Of a stretch of 64,000 nt of DNA, positions 1 through 11,936 are shown piece after piece. The notes under the pieces are model-generated. The model was not told the origin of the DNA, did not search any database, and was given only the letters and a program-made list of their open reading frames with translations. This stretch comes from Anniella stebbinsi (Eukaryota > Chordata > Lepidosauria > Squamata > Anniellidae): assembly GCA_029215795.1 (NCBI GenBank), contig JARDYH010000002.1, forward strand, positions 57,079,001-57,143,000. The letters are read 5' to 3'. Positions within the stretch are counted from its first letter, which is position 1, and every line of letters begins with the position of its first letter. A program made the position numbers and the translations under genes.

Positions 1-945
1 GAAATAAGTATTATCCTCATCGAAGTGTGGAAGGCTGTGACCAGGTGACCTATGTGGCTGTCTTGTTCAGTCAGATGTCTAGGTCCTAACTGCTGGTGGG
101 AAATGATTCTTATGGTTCTTTGTTTTTAAATCAGAATTGGGCAGAACAGCCCTTCAAATAGTAGATACCTCCAACAGAGGATGGTCCTCTGGCAACCCTT
201 CAAATAGAAGATTGTCAAAGATGACACATGGGCCACCCTAGCACTCAAACTTGCAGTAGTCCTTTCACCTGCTCCCCTGAGAGACGTCAGGTTGGGGGTT
301 TAGCCTATGAACAATCACCCAGCTTCACATAAGTGCACTTCTCTGTCATTGAAAGGACAATATTCTGAAATGACAATTCTTGAACAAAGACCTTCATTGA
401 AATTAATGAGAAGCATCTGTATGCTTTGGAGTTTCGATACCCTCAAGGAACCGTTGTTTTGGGACAATTGGCTCACTTAATGCACCTGCTTTGTGATGTA
501 TTGCCATGGTTTGTGAAAGCAGATAAATGACAAAGCCATGAGCATCAGGACCAACAGGGTTCCCATCCAGACCGCTTGCTAAAGACTTTTTAAAAAGTGC
601 AATGATAAATGGGAGCCATGATTTGTTCCATGAAGCTTGTAGAAATGCAAATCCTAACTGCAAAGTAATTGTAAAGTAACTGTGTTTCCTGTCACTTAAC
701 ATGCATTAGCTCCCCTTCCTCAATTTCTTAAAGACAGAATTGTTCATCTGCTCCTGCATTGTAGCCAAATTTGATCAACAAATGAAATTCAAAATGACAA
801 CAACACTGAATGCATTAGGATATAAATCAACAACAGCCTAGAGTCATGACGCACCTTCATCTAAAGACTAATGGCAAGCTATTACTTTGCCAAAAAGAAA
901 GCCTCTTCAAAACCTATGCTTGGATATTCTGCACCTAGCGTTATT
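1..945. other. Unique-looking AT-rich sequence
   Basis: No recognisable repeat or conserved gene. A minus-strand open stretch (roughly 403-652) lies directly downstream of an acceptor-like tract, TTACAATTACTTTGCAG, and ends in a stop. It has no recognised domain and is only a weak candidate for a terminal exon. Confidence 0.4.
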
Positions 946-1265
946 TAGGCTGACCATATGAAAAGGAGGACAGGGATCACGTAACTTTAACAGTTGTAGA
1001 GAAAAGGGAATTTCAGCCAGTGTCATTTGTATGCAATTAGTTCCTGGTGAAATTCCCTCTTCATCTCAACAGTTAAAGTTGCAGGCACTATATTAGAGTG
1101 ACCATATACAAAAGAAGGCAGGGCCCCTGCAACTTTAACTGTTGTGATGAAGAGGGAATTTCACCAGGAACTAATTGCATCCAAATGACACTGGCTGAAA
1201 TTCCCTTTTCTCTACAACTGTTAAAGTTACAGGAGCCCTGTCCTCCTTTTCATACGGTCAGCCTA
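946..1265. mobile_element. Palindromic hAT-like MITE, copy 1 of 3
   Basis: A 320-bp fold-back element whose ends read TAGGCTGACCATATGAAAAG and, inverted, TAGGCTGACCGTATGAAAAG. It is flanked by GCGTTATT (938-945) and GCATTATT (1266-1273), a 7/8 match expected of an 8-bp hAT target duplication. The two halves are inverted copies of each other. Near the centre a second terminus-like motif, GTGACCATATACAAAAGAAG, suggests that one half was duplicated internally. Related copies lie at 36466-36787 and 62565-62884. It has no coding capacity. The hAT assignment rests on duplication length and the TAGGG-type terminus of the sister copies. Confidence 0.8.
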
Positions 1266-3916
1266 GCATTATTGCACATGAAAACTTTGCCCCCTGGAAC
1301 CTGCTTGCTACAGATAGCCCATTAGGATGTGACTCAGGATGGTATCAGCTAAGTACTTCATGCTACAAAGTAACCATGAATGGAAAAGGTGGAAAGGGAA
1401 GCAGTTCTCTGTGGATAATTTTTCTTTGTGACTTCTGTAGCTTTTTTTTAGTTTTGTTGTTTTATTATGGGCCTTTTAATGTTATACTGCAAACTAACAG
1501 CTTAGTTAAATATCACTGGAGAGATTGGAATGCCTTGTAGTCCTGAAACTTCTTGAAAATGATATAAACACTCAAGCTTTGCAATCACCCATTGCATAAA
1601 ACAAAAGTAATTTTATTAACCAGCGAGAAAGTGAACCCTTTAATAGACCTGAGCCATGGCAACCTGTGGTAAAAAGCAGTCTGATTATTAGTATTGATGG
1701 TGGAATAAAAGAGGGGAAAGGTATAAAAGATAAATCTATCGGTTGTTTAGAGTCAAAGGCTGCAATTATGTACCCCAGGGGTATAACTCCCATAATTCCT
1801 GATCTTTGGCCATGCTGATTGGGTCATACAAGTGTTGAAGTCCAAACCATTTGCAGGTAGCCTACCTCTGTTATACCCAGTTACCTGGTAATATGCCTCA
1901 TTGAGCCTAATAGGGCGTACTTTGGAGTAGATATTTATACAGTTCCTCCATACTTCAATGGAGCAGAGGAAATATATTGAACAAGGCTTACCTTTCTGGA
2001 TGAGATCTGAAACATGCAAAAGAGATAATCAGTCATGCATCATAGTATTAAAATATGATAGCAGGAAGGGCAAGCCCTGCTATGTGAGAGGGTGATGTGA
2101 TCTGATTCAAGCAAACACCAAGAAGCAGGGAAAAGATGAAGGCAAGACTTTTTAAAATGTTGGCCCTAGGAGTGGGGCAGGTACCATTTGGATTTGGGCT
2201 CCACCTCAAGGAGGAAAATGTCTTGGGTCAAAACCAGTTGTGGTGTTCCTGTAAATAGGGTGAAAGAACACAAGGAACAGCCCTTTTTATCCAATAAAGA
2301 AAGCATTCCCCTCTGCCTTCCGAATATAGTTGACTGTACTGAGTGCAGGAAACATAAAATCAAATTACATTTTCTTACAATGCAAGATGCTAGTGTTGTA
2401 GGAACAAGAAAAAAAATCTCTGTTTGCTAGACCAGAGACATGTCATGTTGCAAGTGCAAACGAGCTTTGCAATAATAACCCCAGAGTAGGGTATATCTGG
2501 CACAACAGCCTATCTTAGTCAAAGCAGTCTCCCATTTGAGCAGGTTCCAAAAGGAGCCAACTGCTCTATTCTTTGGGTGCAATTGAATGGGCTGTGCCCT
2601 GGGTACTCATAAGCCCCCAAACTCAATTTCGCCCATCCAGTGGAGGCTGAGGGGAGGGGAAGGGAAGGAGGCTGGGGTGGTGATAATCACCCTGGATTTG
2701 TTCCACAAATTTCACCTCAAGGTCAGAGATGTATGAACGTTGACCAAAGATTGCATTCTAGTCCATGTTTGGATTGGGAACTGGATAAATTCTGTTAAAA
2801 AACAAACTGAAGTGAATTTCTCTTACATTCTGAGTATGGCGATAAATATCCAGTATCATCCAATTTCGGCCTGTTGTCCATCCTGAAAGTTTTGCAAAGG
2901 CCATGACCTTATCCTATACACTCTGTAATCAAATACATCTTGTTATGCTGAACACAAATTACTTTATGTTATTACTACTGCAACTAATGCATAATTTGCC
3001 CTCTCTCAGTCAAGGCAACTTAGTGATGCTATAACCCTGTTTCAATGCAGAGAAGATGTCAGAAGTAATCCAGCCTGTGATTTTGCTGTCTTTCTAGCTC
3101 TTTGTCTTTAAAAGTGTTTGAGACTGGCAGGTCAGAAATGTTAATAACATATTCTGAAAAACGGCATGGCTTACTTGAGTCTGAATTAATACCAGCATAT
3201 TCACGTTAACATCGACCTCATCAAATTACAAGATAAGTCATTTTTCTTCTCTGTCTCCTGCCATTGTCGAAGCCAAAACTTATACATCTGAGGGAAGGAA
3301 GAAAAAAAGCAAAACCCTCCACATGACACTTTATATGTGCAGCAGGGAAGATAGTCAGACCATGACTTCTAAACTGTCCTTCACATTAGGGAGCTGAAAG
3401 AACAGTTCTGTCTGTGCTCACCCAAGTCTGTGAGTTCATTTCTCCAGTAACAGCAGCACAACGATGGCTCCAGTTTCTATGGATGACAATCCAAGTGCAA
3501 ATGACATGAGTGAACAATGGTGGACAAAGCAAACCTGATCACGTCTTAATAGGAAGGATATCTTTCCCCTTTGGTTAGTAATACACCTTTGTTCCCAAGA
3601 AGAAGATATAGAAGAAGGAGATGTAGAAGAAAATATATCTAATATTCCTGGCAAGAATAGTGTTCAAAGCAGTAGAAATCTCTAATTGGTTGCCTTTGCA
3701 TAAGGGTCACTGTACTTATTAAAGAAAGCTTATATTTGTTCATTTCTGTGATGATATTCAGCATTAAACTAAACCAAACAAATAGCTAATTGGAACAATT
3801 AAGGCAGGGGATAAAGAAACTGGTATTTTTGCAACCTGGCTGCAGTGGTATCAGAATATTTGGATTGAATAATGCACATGCATTGTGTAATTGAACTATT
3901 TATATGTTTAACACTG
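1266..3916. other. Unique-looking sequence, no gene seen
   Basis: AT-rich non-coding DNA. The only recognisable motif is CAGTGGAGGCTG near 2638, followed by a short purine-rich tract; the same motif occurs in the fold-back repeat at 18.4 kb. The short open frames show no conserved domain. Confidence 0.4.
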
Positions 3917-4135
3917 AGGCTATGATCCTGCATCCACTTAGCTGAGAGTAAACCCCACCGAATTTAATGAGACTTATTTTTGAGCAGTCATGCATAGGGC
4001 TGCACTATGGATTACCAATCTGTTCTGTTGATAATACGGTGACAATAAACCTGTTCTGTACTGACTTACCTGGGAGTAAGCTCCACTGAAGTCAATGAGA
4101 TTTACTTCTTAGTAGATATGTCTAGAATTGTGCTA
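3917..4135. repeat. Two tandem fragments of the squamate 'TACTTCT' repeat
   Basis: Two adjacent diverged copies (about 3917-3995 and 4064-4135) carry the pattern GGGAGTAAGC..CACTGAA..CAATGAGA followed by TTACTTCTTAGTAGATATG. The motif recurs at about 20555, 23970, 38855 and 55110. This short repeat is very common in squamate genomes. I do not assign it to a LINE or SINE family. Confidence 0.6.
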
Positions 4136-4525
4136 TTATATTATCTTACCTTCTCCATCGGAAATAATGGATACTTTACAATTCTTAATTCTGAGCACAG
4201 TCCCACACCATGTAGATGTGTGCTGTTTGGATTGGTAAGAAGAGATGTCCAACTCTCCTCCAAAGGCAATGGATGCCTTACTAAAATGCAAAGGATAAGA
4301 GGCATACCATTTTAACTATATCATGAAAACATGTTCATCATGATTAAGCATTTCTGAGTTAAAAATAAAAACAAACTAGATAAAATACAAGTTGGATCGA
4401 CTGCAGGAAAAATAAATGTGTGCCAAGTATAAATGCGTGTCCCAGTGGTGGTGTTGGGGGACTAACAGTTCAGACAGAAAAATAAATTGCTTTACATAAA
4501 ATGTTTGGTACAATATGATGTAATC

Positions 4526-4648
4526 CAGCCTTCTTCAATCTGGCACTCCCCAAGTGTGTGGAACTACAACTCTCGTCATTCTTGGCTGTGGGGATGATAA
4601 GAGTTGTGGTCCAACACATCTGGAAGGTGCCTGGTTGGGGAAGGCTGA
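4526..4648. repeat. Short palindromic repeat (ACTACAACTC type), copy 1
   Basis: An imperfect inverted repeat: GGAACTACAACTCTCGTCAT on the left pairs with GATAAGAGTTGTGGTCCAAC on the right, bounded by CAGCCTTCTTCAATCTGGCA and TGCCTGGTTGGGGAAGGCTG. It resembles a MITE-like hairpin abundant in squamates. Other copies are at 61025-61138 and, partial, at 44163-44230. Confidence 0.65.
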
Positions 4649-4850
4649 TCCAGTAGATAGAGTTCTGAGCCTGGATTCAAAATACCTGGGTCTGTCTCTC
4701 CACCCAGCCATAATGAACCTCATTAGGTGGCCTTGAGCAAGTCACTTTCCAGGCGAACCTATCTCACAGCACAGCAATGAGGATACAATGGGCTTAATCC
4801 CATATACACTATCCTGAAGTTCTTGGAGGAAGGATGAAATAGAAATATGA
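4649..4850 (+). repeat. MIR-like CORE-SINE
   Basis: The order 'TAGAGTTCTGAGCCTGGATTC', 'TACCTGGGTCTG', 'GGCCTTGAGCAAGTCACTTT', 'CTATCTCACAG', 'AATGAGGATA' and 'TCTTGGAGGAAGGATGA' matches a MIR/CORE-SINE body with a tRNA-like head and the core motif CTTGAGCAAGTCACT. It is diverged and old. Confidence 0.65.
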
Positions 4851-5149
4851 TAAAGATTGGTTGTTGTTTTTTATGACAGGACATCAACTATCCTATGTTT
4901 TCTTGACTATGAAGTCCCCATCATGTATTAGCTGACAGAGTCTTCTCAAACTGTAAATGGTACCTGCTGATTGGAAGAGGGAAGACAACAGCAGGAAACT
5001 GGAGCAGGCCCTGATGTTTCTGACATCAACTGATATCAACAACCCCACGGGCAAGAAGAAGGAGCAGGCAAAGGGAACATCAGGGTCTGCTCCAGTTATA
5101 TTGCCCCTCTGTTGGGAGAGGAGAAGGGGGAGCAAGGCCATCCCACCAG

Positions 5150-5390
5150 CCCTGCTGACAGTCTACTTAAATTTCTCCCCCTTTTCCTTCCCTTTTTCTT
5201 TCTGTGTTGAATCTTTTTTAGATTGTGAGCCTGCTTGATTGTAAGCTGCTCCTTTTTTGGCTAAGGAGTGGGATAAAAAATACTATAAATTAATTAATTA
5301 TTTAATTAACAAGAGAATCCCCAGATGCCCTTCTCAGGCAAATCCCACCCCCATTCAACCTTTGTCTTAAAAAAAAAAAAAAAAAGGAAC
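5150..5390 (+). repeat. Probable retroelement 3' tail and A18 tract
   Basis: A pyrimidine-rich stretch is followed by TTTTTTAGATTGTGAGCCTG, then a small hairpin (GCTCCTTTTTTGGCTAAGGAG) and an AT-rich end, the layout of a LINE 3' terminus seen in reptiles. An 18-base A tract sits at 5369-5386. The family is not determined. Confidence 0.4.
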
Positions 5391-7159
5391 TGAAGTGACA
5401 GAACAAAACAAACTTTAATTATGTTAATTGGTTTTAGCATAATATTTGCTATTTTAATGGGTGTTTTATTTTGATTTATTGCATCAGTGCTGTTTTACAG
5501 TTGTAAGCCTTTGTGATGGGTTAGTCAATTAAAACACAATAAAATTAATTTCTAGTATAATATTTTAGTAAATTACTCTAAATTAGCAATTTACATTTGA
5601 CATTAGTGATGAAAAATCGTATTTAATTTAGCAGGGGCATAATCCAAAGCATGTTAGGAACCATCAAGTCCAAAAGAAAGCTATCAGTACCTATGCCAAG
5701 CCCTACCCTTGATATTGGCCAATATGAAATCTCATTGGCATGAACACTCAGAATGCACACTAGTTTGGGATCATAATCTATGTTCCACTGATTTCTAAAG
5801 AACAAAGACTTCATAACAGCACAACAACAAAAATGGAAATGCCTAACTCACCAAAGCAAAGAGTTCTGAAGTAATCTCTATTTTAACTTCAGTGGCTGTA
5901 GATTGCCTCAAACAGAATTCCGTCAGGGTGAATTTGGCTAACTGTGAATCTCTAATTCTAAAGTATTTGATAATCTCATTGGAGTCATGCTGCGGAGAGC
6001 CTTCCATAAGTGCCATTTGTAACCTCTGCTAAAATATAATTTGCTAAACCGTTAATATACCTTCATTTGGAACTTGGCATTTTCTATATAGTGCAAAAGG
6101 CTATCTTATCCCCTTAATTATGGTAGCTTAAGGGGAAAGTTGCACATTTATGGCCAGTGTTAAACATCAATTTGTGCGTTCTTGCATTTCCAGGATGATT
6201 TTTCATTCAAGTCCTATTACCAAAACATTTTGCATTAAGGAAGCAAAACACCACTTGGGTTCCAATTTTGTATGGCATTTGAAACATTGTCTCTTTTACT
6301 TTTGCCTACAGCTAAGTAGTTGCCATAAAAAGAGCCTCCTGGATGATAAACTAAGAGTTTTGTTCACCCCCTGTGTTGTCCTACATGCTGAATGAAACAT
6401 GCAGCGATAGATCTGCTTTACCATGTGTACTGTGCTGGTTAAAAAAAAAAGCAGATCAGAAGCCAACAGCTTAGCATCCTGGAAAACTTAGTTTCTCAGA
6501 TGGTGATGACTCTCCAGTTCTTAAACCATTAGATACTGAGTGTGTCATACAGATGGCGTAGTCATTCCCTGTGGAGTGATGTTGCTGTCAGCAGCACTGT
6601 ACCAGATGTACAACAAAGGCGCACAAGTGTTCGTGGCTGGAATAGAAAATCAAGAAAGAAACAAGGAATGAGATAAGAAAATTATATGAAGCCCTTTTTA
6701 ATGATATTATGACTGATTTTTCACTATTGCAATTAAACCCTTGGTCAGAGATAAATATTTGAATTCCAGGTGCATGTGCACATGTGTTCTGGATGTATTT
6801 ATGCACGTGAAGGCAAAATAAGTAAAGTGGCATAGAATAGTGCACCAGCTCCTGATGACTTATGAGTATGAAGGATTCTGCATAACACAGGATTCTTCAT
6901 CAAGCCGAAGGACAAGGTAATTAAAAATATGTAAAGCAGATATTATACAAATGATCACTAGTTGCTGAGCATTATATCTGTGTCTAACCTGGTTCACACT
7001 GGGGTTTCATCACTGAATCCCTCTAGGCCTCTAGGGTTGGGATACTCATTCATGCCTATGTAACACATGCCTGTCAATATAATGTATATGCTTCTATTGT
7101 TAAGTGTAACCTGAGTAAGATAGGGCCCCACCTAAAAAGGAGAGGAAAAAATCATACAT
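5391..7159. other. Unique-looking AT-rich sequence
   Basis: No gene, RNA or repeat family recognised. Base composition is uniform and AT-rich, with only short random frames. Confidence 0.4.
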
Positions 7160-7321
7160 TGTCATACAGGCCTACCCAGTCGAATTTTATTGGTATTTTA
7201 ATAATGTATTAGTTTTATATGTTTTTAATCAATTTTATGTATTTTTATTTGATGTTGTTACCCCCTCGATCCAGAGGGAGAGGTGGGTAAGAAATAAATA
7301 TTATTATTATTATTATTATTA
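7160..7321 (+). mobile_element. L2-clade LINE 3' tail
   Basis: The tail matches the 3' untranslated end of the L2 copy at 46.7-47.4 kb: CAGGCCTACCCAG, ATTTTATTGGTATTTTAATA, GATGTTGTTACCCCCTCGAT, CCAGAGGGAGAGGTGGGTAA, then a TTA microsatellite. It is strongly 5'-truncated, with no coding part left. Confidence 0.75.
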
Positions 7322-7470
7322 TACCAAAAGCACACCAGAATTAGACTGTTTACGTTTCCCTTTGGGGCCAAAGGGAAACTCTCTCAGGGGAGAAAGTTCT
7401 GGGCACCACAATTAAAAGAGGCTCTATCCACTTCCACTTAACCATTTATCAGTGGAACATAAAACAAGTG

Positions 7471-8068
7471 CCAGATCTACATCTCGTGTGATACTGATAC
7501 GATCTCATCATGGTAAAGTGATATCCCTGGGGCTGTCTATACATGGGGAAAGCCCCACAGTGGCTGTGGTCTGCACCGCACCAATTAAACAATGCAAGCG
7601 CAGCTTCGCAGCCACCCTGCGGCTTCCCCACAATGCTGTGATTTGAAAAAGGCAGGGATTTACCCAACTTTTAAAACCACAGGGACATCAATATGATGCT
7701 TCCACCCTGTGGCATCACTCCAGGGCAAATCCGGGATCAACCCAGGGGCAATGCCTGGTGGAAGGTAACCAGCAATTGGTTGCCTTCCACCAGGAAGACA
7801 GTGGGGGCAGCTCCAGTACCTGGATAGTCACCCAGAAACCCCTTACTCCCTCCTTGGCATGGGAATGGGAAAGCACAGAGTTGAAGAGGGAGGTCACACC
7901 AATCCTGCAACGTGAAGACAGCCCCCTTCTTGCACATTTATACCTCATAGCACACACAATGGCATCTGCTATGGTATTTTGGAGAATGCAGAATAAAAAG
8001 TGGGAAATAATGCTACAAGTGTGGTGCCCTTCAATACTGGTAAAAAGCACTAGTGTAAATCTAGCCAT
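7471..8068. mobile_element. Candidate MITE with internal hairpin
   Basis: The ends resemble each other in inverted orientation (GCCAGATCTACAT on the left, TGTAAATCTAGCC on the right). An internal hairpin with 17-bp arms, CCTGGTGGAAGGTAACC and GGTTGCCTTCCACCAGG, lies at about 7753-7794. Both strands are therefore open over long stretches here, which is a by-product of the symmetry and not evidence of a gene. The superfamily is uncertain; the GGC-type terminus resembles the Harbinger-like MITEs at 10.6 and 63.9 kb. Confidence 0.45.
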
Positions 8069-9707
8069 GGCCTGCATCATATTGCTGCTCATGGACTATG
8101 CCTCTAATATTGGACTATGCCTCTAATATTGTTTATAAGAACATTCATAGTAGTCTCTGGCTAACAGTGCATGCATGAAATACCTGAGGCTGTTTGCTGA
8201 ATTTCCTCATCAAATAGGAGTAATTACACCCACCCATTCAGTGAAGACTGGGAACCATGGGCAAGGAAACTAAAACCAGCACTCCCTTGCTCTTCTTCCC
8301 AACAGCTGATAGGCCTAAAGAGGGTTTCATTGCACAGCCCTGGAAGCCACAGTAGCAAATAGATGTTCCACATGCAGTTCCTCATCCATCTGGGGATATG
8401 TCACATACAAATGGCCATTTAGTTGACCAAAGGGTAACTTGAATTTATCACAGCACATCTTCCCAAAATATCCTTACTGTAACATTTCATCTGCACCTTG
8501 TATTTGAAAATGATTATCCATATTATTAATATTCCTTATAATTCCAGATCAGTTGAACAAAATTCTAACTAATCCAATTATCCAGTCCAGGAATAATATA
8601 AAGTTTCATTGCTGATAGATAAAAGGTTACATCAGGCAGATGATCTTCAGCTGCAGGACATATATACAAGTATATTTAGCATTCCTGGCTTCTTCTGCTA
8701 CCTAAAAGTATAGCAGGAATAGAGATGATCCTGACATGTATCTTACATGTCCAAAATGAAATTTACATAATTTATGAAAAATGAGAAATGAATGCTATGA
8801 TGAGAATATAATGAGCTTGTGAGGAAATAATTGTTTTACCATTCCTGTAGTTTGGATCCAACTCTTTAAATTGACCCTTGCCACTCATTTCGGAAAGCAG
8901 TGGCAAACAGTAATTTTACTGACAATGAAACTGTCAGCCAGAAAGGAGCATTTGCGAATGTGCTTGACATCTTAATCCAACAGTTTATAGAGCCACTTTA
9001 AAAAGATATTAATGAGTTCAGCTATAGTATCCTTAAAAAACACATACAGGATCTTCTTCCTCATTAGAAAAGACAATATTAAGATAGTGACGACATATGT
9101 CAGGGTTTTACCAAACATGGCCAAAAATTTTAAAAAAAATGAATAGAAAAGTATAGATTCAGACATGGATACAGAGAATCATTGTTTTTCTCCATTAAAC
9201 TGAATCCATGGTACATTTAACTGGACCTATAAGCAGATCCTTCTTTTACAAAATATATGTTCACCCTAGGAACAATTCTTCTATATTTTTAGTAAAAAGA
9301 ACCAGAACAGCTGTGAATGCATATATCATATTTATTTATTTATTTATTTGGATTTACAATATCTTCCTATCAGAAAAGCTCTAGTGTCAGACAATGATGA
9401 CTATGTTTCATTCCTTCTGCCCTATGATTCAGGACGGGGTTCAAGTAAAACCATTTAGTCAAAAATAAACCACTTCTAGCTTGTGCCCGTCCAAAAGTGT
9501 GTGCACAGTTTCACTCCTGGTGATGTCATTAAAAATACACTGCCTCCATTCCCCCAACATTTACTTGAAAACTCTGCTACCCATGAAACCCCCTCCCTCA
9601 AACTTACTTGGTATTGGCAGGAAAAGCACACAGCAAGGCCTCTGTTCGGCCCTAAAAGCTTCTGTGACCATGCACGGCATCACCCATGGTTTCCAGGAAC
9701 TATGCAT
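8069..9707. other. Unique-looking sequence with small repeats
   Basis: Holds a 21-bp tandem duplication (about 8094-8131, unit ending CCTCTAATATT) and a (TTTA)n tract with adjoining GGATTTACAATAT near 9328-9375, likely a LINE tail remnant. No gene recognised. Confidence 0.4.
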
Positions 9708-10198
9708 TAGGGATGTGTATCGTATCGTTAAAATGTACGATAACGATATGATAAGGTTGTTATCGTGCATGTGTTTAACAATGATGATACAATACAAAAA
9801 CCTACGATAATCATCAGAGACAATAATTTTCGGGCGATTTTATCATTTTATCGGACTGCCATATAAATATACCTGTAACTCATTCTGATGTGTCAGAACT
9901 GAAATGATCTTTAATAAATTCATATAAAATCGAGGGTTGGAGGGATCGATCTCAAATTTCATACACATACTTAGGCATACCCCATAAGCACTGTGACCAA
10001 GTTTCACACCTCTAACTTTTAAAATACAAGTCATAGGCATTTTTTTCTATAAAAATAGGACTGCAAAAATATCATTTTTTCACTATAATTATCGTGAAGA
10101 CGATACGGTTCACCTACGATATGAATGAAGACGCTGATTTTTTGGTCCGAAATGACGATAACGATAAACGATGATATTTTTTGGCGTGCACACCCCTA
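9708..10198. mobile_element. hAT-type MITE, ACGATA family, copy 1
   Basis: A 491-bp element with termini TAGGGATGTGTATCG and CGTGCACACCCCTA, flanked by CTATGCAT (9700-9707) and CTATCCAT (10199-10206), a 7/8 match for an 8-bp hAT target duplication. The subterminal parts are rich in ATCGT/ACGAT words in both orientations. The centre holds one copy of a 150-bp module (about 9866-10045; ATCGAGGGTTGGAGGGATCG then CCTCTAACTTTTAAAATAC). The second family member, at 49621-50283, carries this module as an inverted pair. Confidence 0.85.
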
Positions 10199-10218
10199 CT
10201 ATCCATGCTTGCAACGAT

Positions 10219-10421
10219 GGCTGAATTCAGAAGACACAATAAGCAACTGAGGTGGGGGGAAACAATCGTCAGTTGTATTGACTATCGTGTTGTCCGAACG
10301 CTGCCATAGTTAACTCAGGACTGATCCTAATCCACACCACAGTTGATTATTTATTACCATGTTGTGTAGGGAGTACCCCCTAGAAGAACATCATTGACTA
10401 TCTTGTTGTCCGAATTCAGCC
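10219..10421. mobile_element. MITE, GGCTGAATTCAG family, copy 1
   Basis: Inverted termini GGCTGAATTCAGAAGACAC and GTTGTCCGAATTCAGCC enclose about 200 bp with an internal TTGACTATCGTGTTGTCC motif, i.e. a repeat of the terminus. The same element occurs inverted at 62912-63140. No target duplication is preserved here; the sister copy has a 3-bp one. Confidence 0.7.
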
Positions 10422-10441
10422 AGTGTCTAGGTAAGTTCCTT

Positions 10442-10515
10442 CAGGGATGGGCAGAAAGGGATTTCTGGATGTTGAAATGCAAAACATCTGAAGATCTATC
10501 TTCTGCCCATCCCTG
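10442..10515. mobile_element. Miniature 74-bp hAT element
   Basis: Perfect 15-bp inverted termini CAGGGATGGGCAGAA enclose only about 44 bp. The flanks AGTTCCTT (10434-10441) and AGTTACCT (10516-10523) match at 6 of 8 positions. CAG-type termini with 8-bp duplications are typical of hAT elements. This is close to the minimum size for a mobilised element. Confidence 0.65.
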
Positions 10516-10597
10516 AGTTACCTAACATCAATGTAGGGAACGTTGTATTTATTTAGATACAATCTGTAATATCTTCAAGGTTATAAAGTGAACCACA

Positions 10598-10728
10598 GGC
10601 AGGATCTACACTACTGCTTTAAAATGGTTTATATCAGTAGTGACAACTTTTGGGCCCCAGGGCACATTCCATATACAGTTTTCAAACTGTTTTCAAAGTG
10701 TCATATCCTGCTTGGTGTAGATCTGGCC
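10598..10728. mobile_element. MITE with ATCTACAC termini, copy 1
   Basis: The left end GGCAGGATCTACACTACTGC and the right end GCTTGGTGTAGATCTGGCC are inverted relatives. The right-hand subterminal sequence CATATCCTGCTTGGTGTAGAT matches, inverted, the element beginning at 63958. Confidence 0.55.
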
Positions 10729-10812
10729 AGAGTGAATTATAAGGAACAAACTTTATTTAGCAGTGGACTGCTGCTCAGCTATGTACAAAACTGATTGCGG
10801 AATCGGAGCACG

Positions 10813-11222
10813 GTAAATAACGAGATGACACAGGTTTTTTGGGTTAAACTTGGGCCAAATTTATTGAGGGATCAGCAGAGGGGAAAACTACGCGGGCATC
10901 TTCTGACATGGATGGCCAATGCCATCATAACAGGTAGGGCGAGTCCATTCAGGCTCGGACATGGCGTGTCCAAAATGCCATCCCCAGGTCTCCCCTTTTG
11001 GGGTAGGGGGGCCTTCCGTGTCACCCCAGCACGTGCCTCATGACTCCGCGTGAGTGAGGAAGGTTAGCCCCAAAGGTAACCCTTATCTCACCACCTGGGC
11101 CTCAAGACTCGCAGGTGATGAGCCTCAGGCATTACCAGTCACCGCTAGGTGCCTGCGAATGCTCACCTATCCCTTCCCAGGTGGAGATGCCCGCGACTAA
11201 CCGCCACAGGGTGCGACAAGCC
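10813..11222 (-). repeat. Ngaro 3' terminal region
   Basis: Non-coding end of the element, downstream of the SGNH stop. It begins AAATAACGAGATGACACAGG and continues through TTGGGCCAAATTTATTGAGG, both matching the copy at 58679 (AAATAACGAGACGAGACAAC, TTCGGGCCACATTTATTGAA). A short direct repeat, GTGCCTCATGACTC then GGGCCTCAAGACTC, lies at about 11033-11112. It is also duplicated in the other copy, so it is part of the element's terminal-repeat design. Confidence 0.6.
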
Positions 11223-11936
11223 TTATGCTTTGTCACCAACCCTCCATCTACGCAGGATTGCTTCCCGCAGACCCCTCTGCAAATCCCCCAAGAATAAATG
11301 ATTGCCAAGGTCTGACAAATGTACCTCGTCCGGCCTGTAAAGCTCCCTCCGCGCTGGCGATATGAACGGGTGGTTAATACTCCCATCCCCATATGAGAGC
11401 AAGCAACGAACTATTTCCCCGCTCACTTTCCTGCCTGCCCGATCTAACGCCCTGGGCGCACATGGAGCCCGCCATTGACAGCAAGGTATAATACAAGACC
11501 ACAGGATTAACACTCCCGGCCACCAATTCTGAATAAGACAGAAATCGGCCAATGCCTGCAGCACCAAGGCCTTGCCCTTCAGCATCCCCAAGTAATTTCC
11601 TCCTAGGTGTATTAACAGCACCTGAGGCGGGGGTATGGCCGCACACCGCTGCAACAACATCGGAATGAGTTGGTCCCATCTCATCCCACACCTGCCAGCC
11701 CACTGAATATTGGCCAAGCCGCTCAAGCCCAATTGGGTGCCGATGCTGGTACTGGCTGCCCTCCTTCCAGCCCAGAATACGTAGCTGTGGCCACAGATAA
11801 GGACCTGCACCGGGGCTTGAATCGTCAACATATCTAGAAGATAAACAAATAGGTTCAGCATACCACTCTCCCTCTCCTTCTCCCTCATTTGGGGAGAGGA
11901 CGCGCATAAGAAAAGCCTGCGGTCGCCATCTGCCAA
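11223..11936 (-). pseudogene. Ngaro SGNH hydrolase domain
   Basis: SGNH/GDSL-type esterase-like domain, typical of Ngaro elements; its role in the life cycle is unknown. Visible blocks are LICGHSYVFWAG (block I, serine in GHS), LLIHLGGNYLGML (block III) and PDEVHLSDLGNHLFL (block V, Asp-x-x-His). In block III the usual GGND is GGNY (codon at 11592-11594), a probable loss of a structural or catalytic residue. The domain is in a different frame from the recombinase upstream; the two overlap by hundreds of bases because one indel, around 11.9 kb, separates them. The real domain starts near the VQVLICGHS block, not at the first methionine. Confidence 0.75.

Noticed and set aside
403..652. Minus-strand frame after an acceptor-like tract as a host terminal exon
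   Set aside because: No recognised domain, no supporting neighbour exon; kept only as a remark.
7715..8126. Matching 120-codon frames on both strands
   Set aside because: Explained by the hairpin structure of a MITE.
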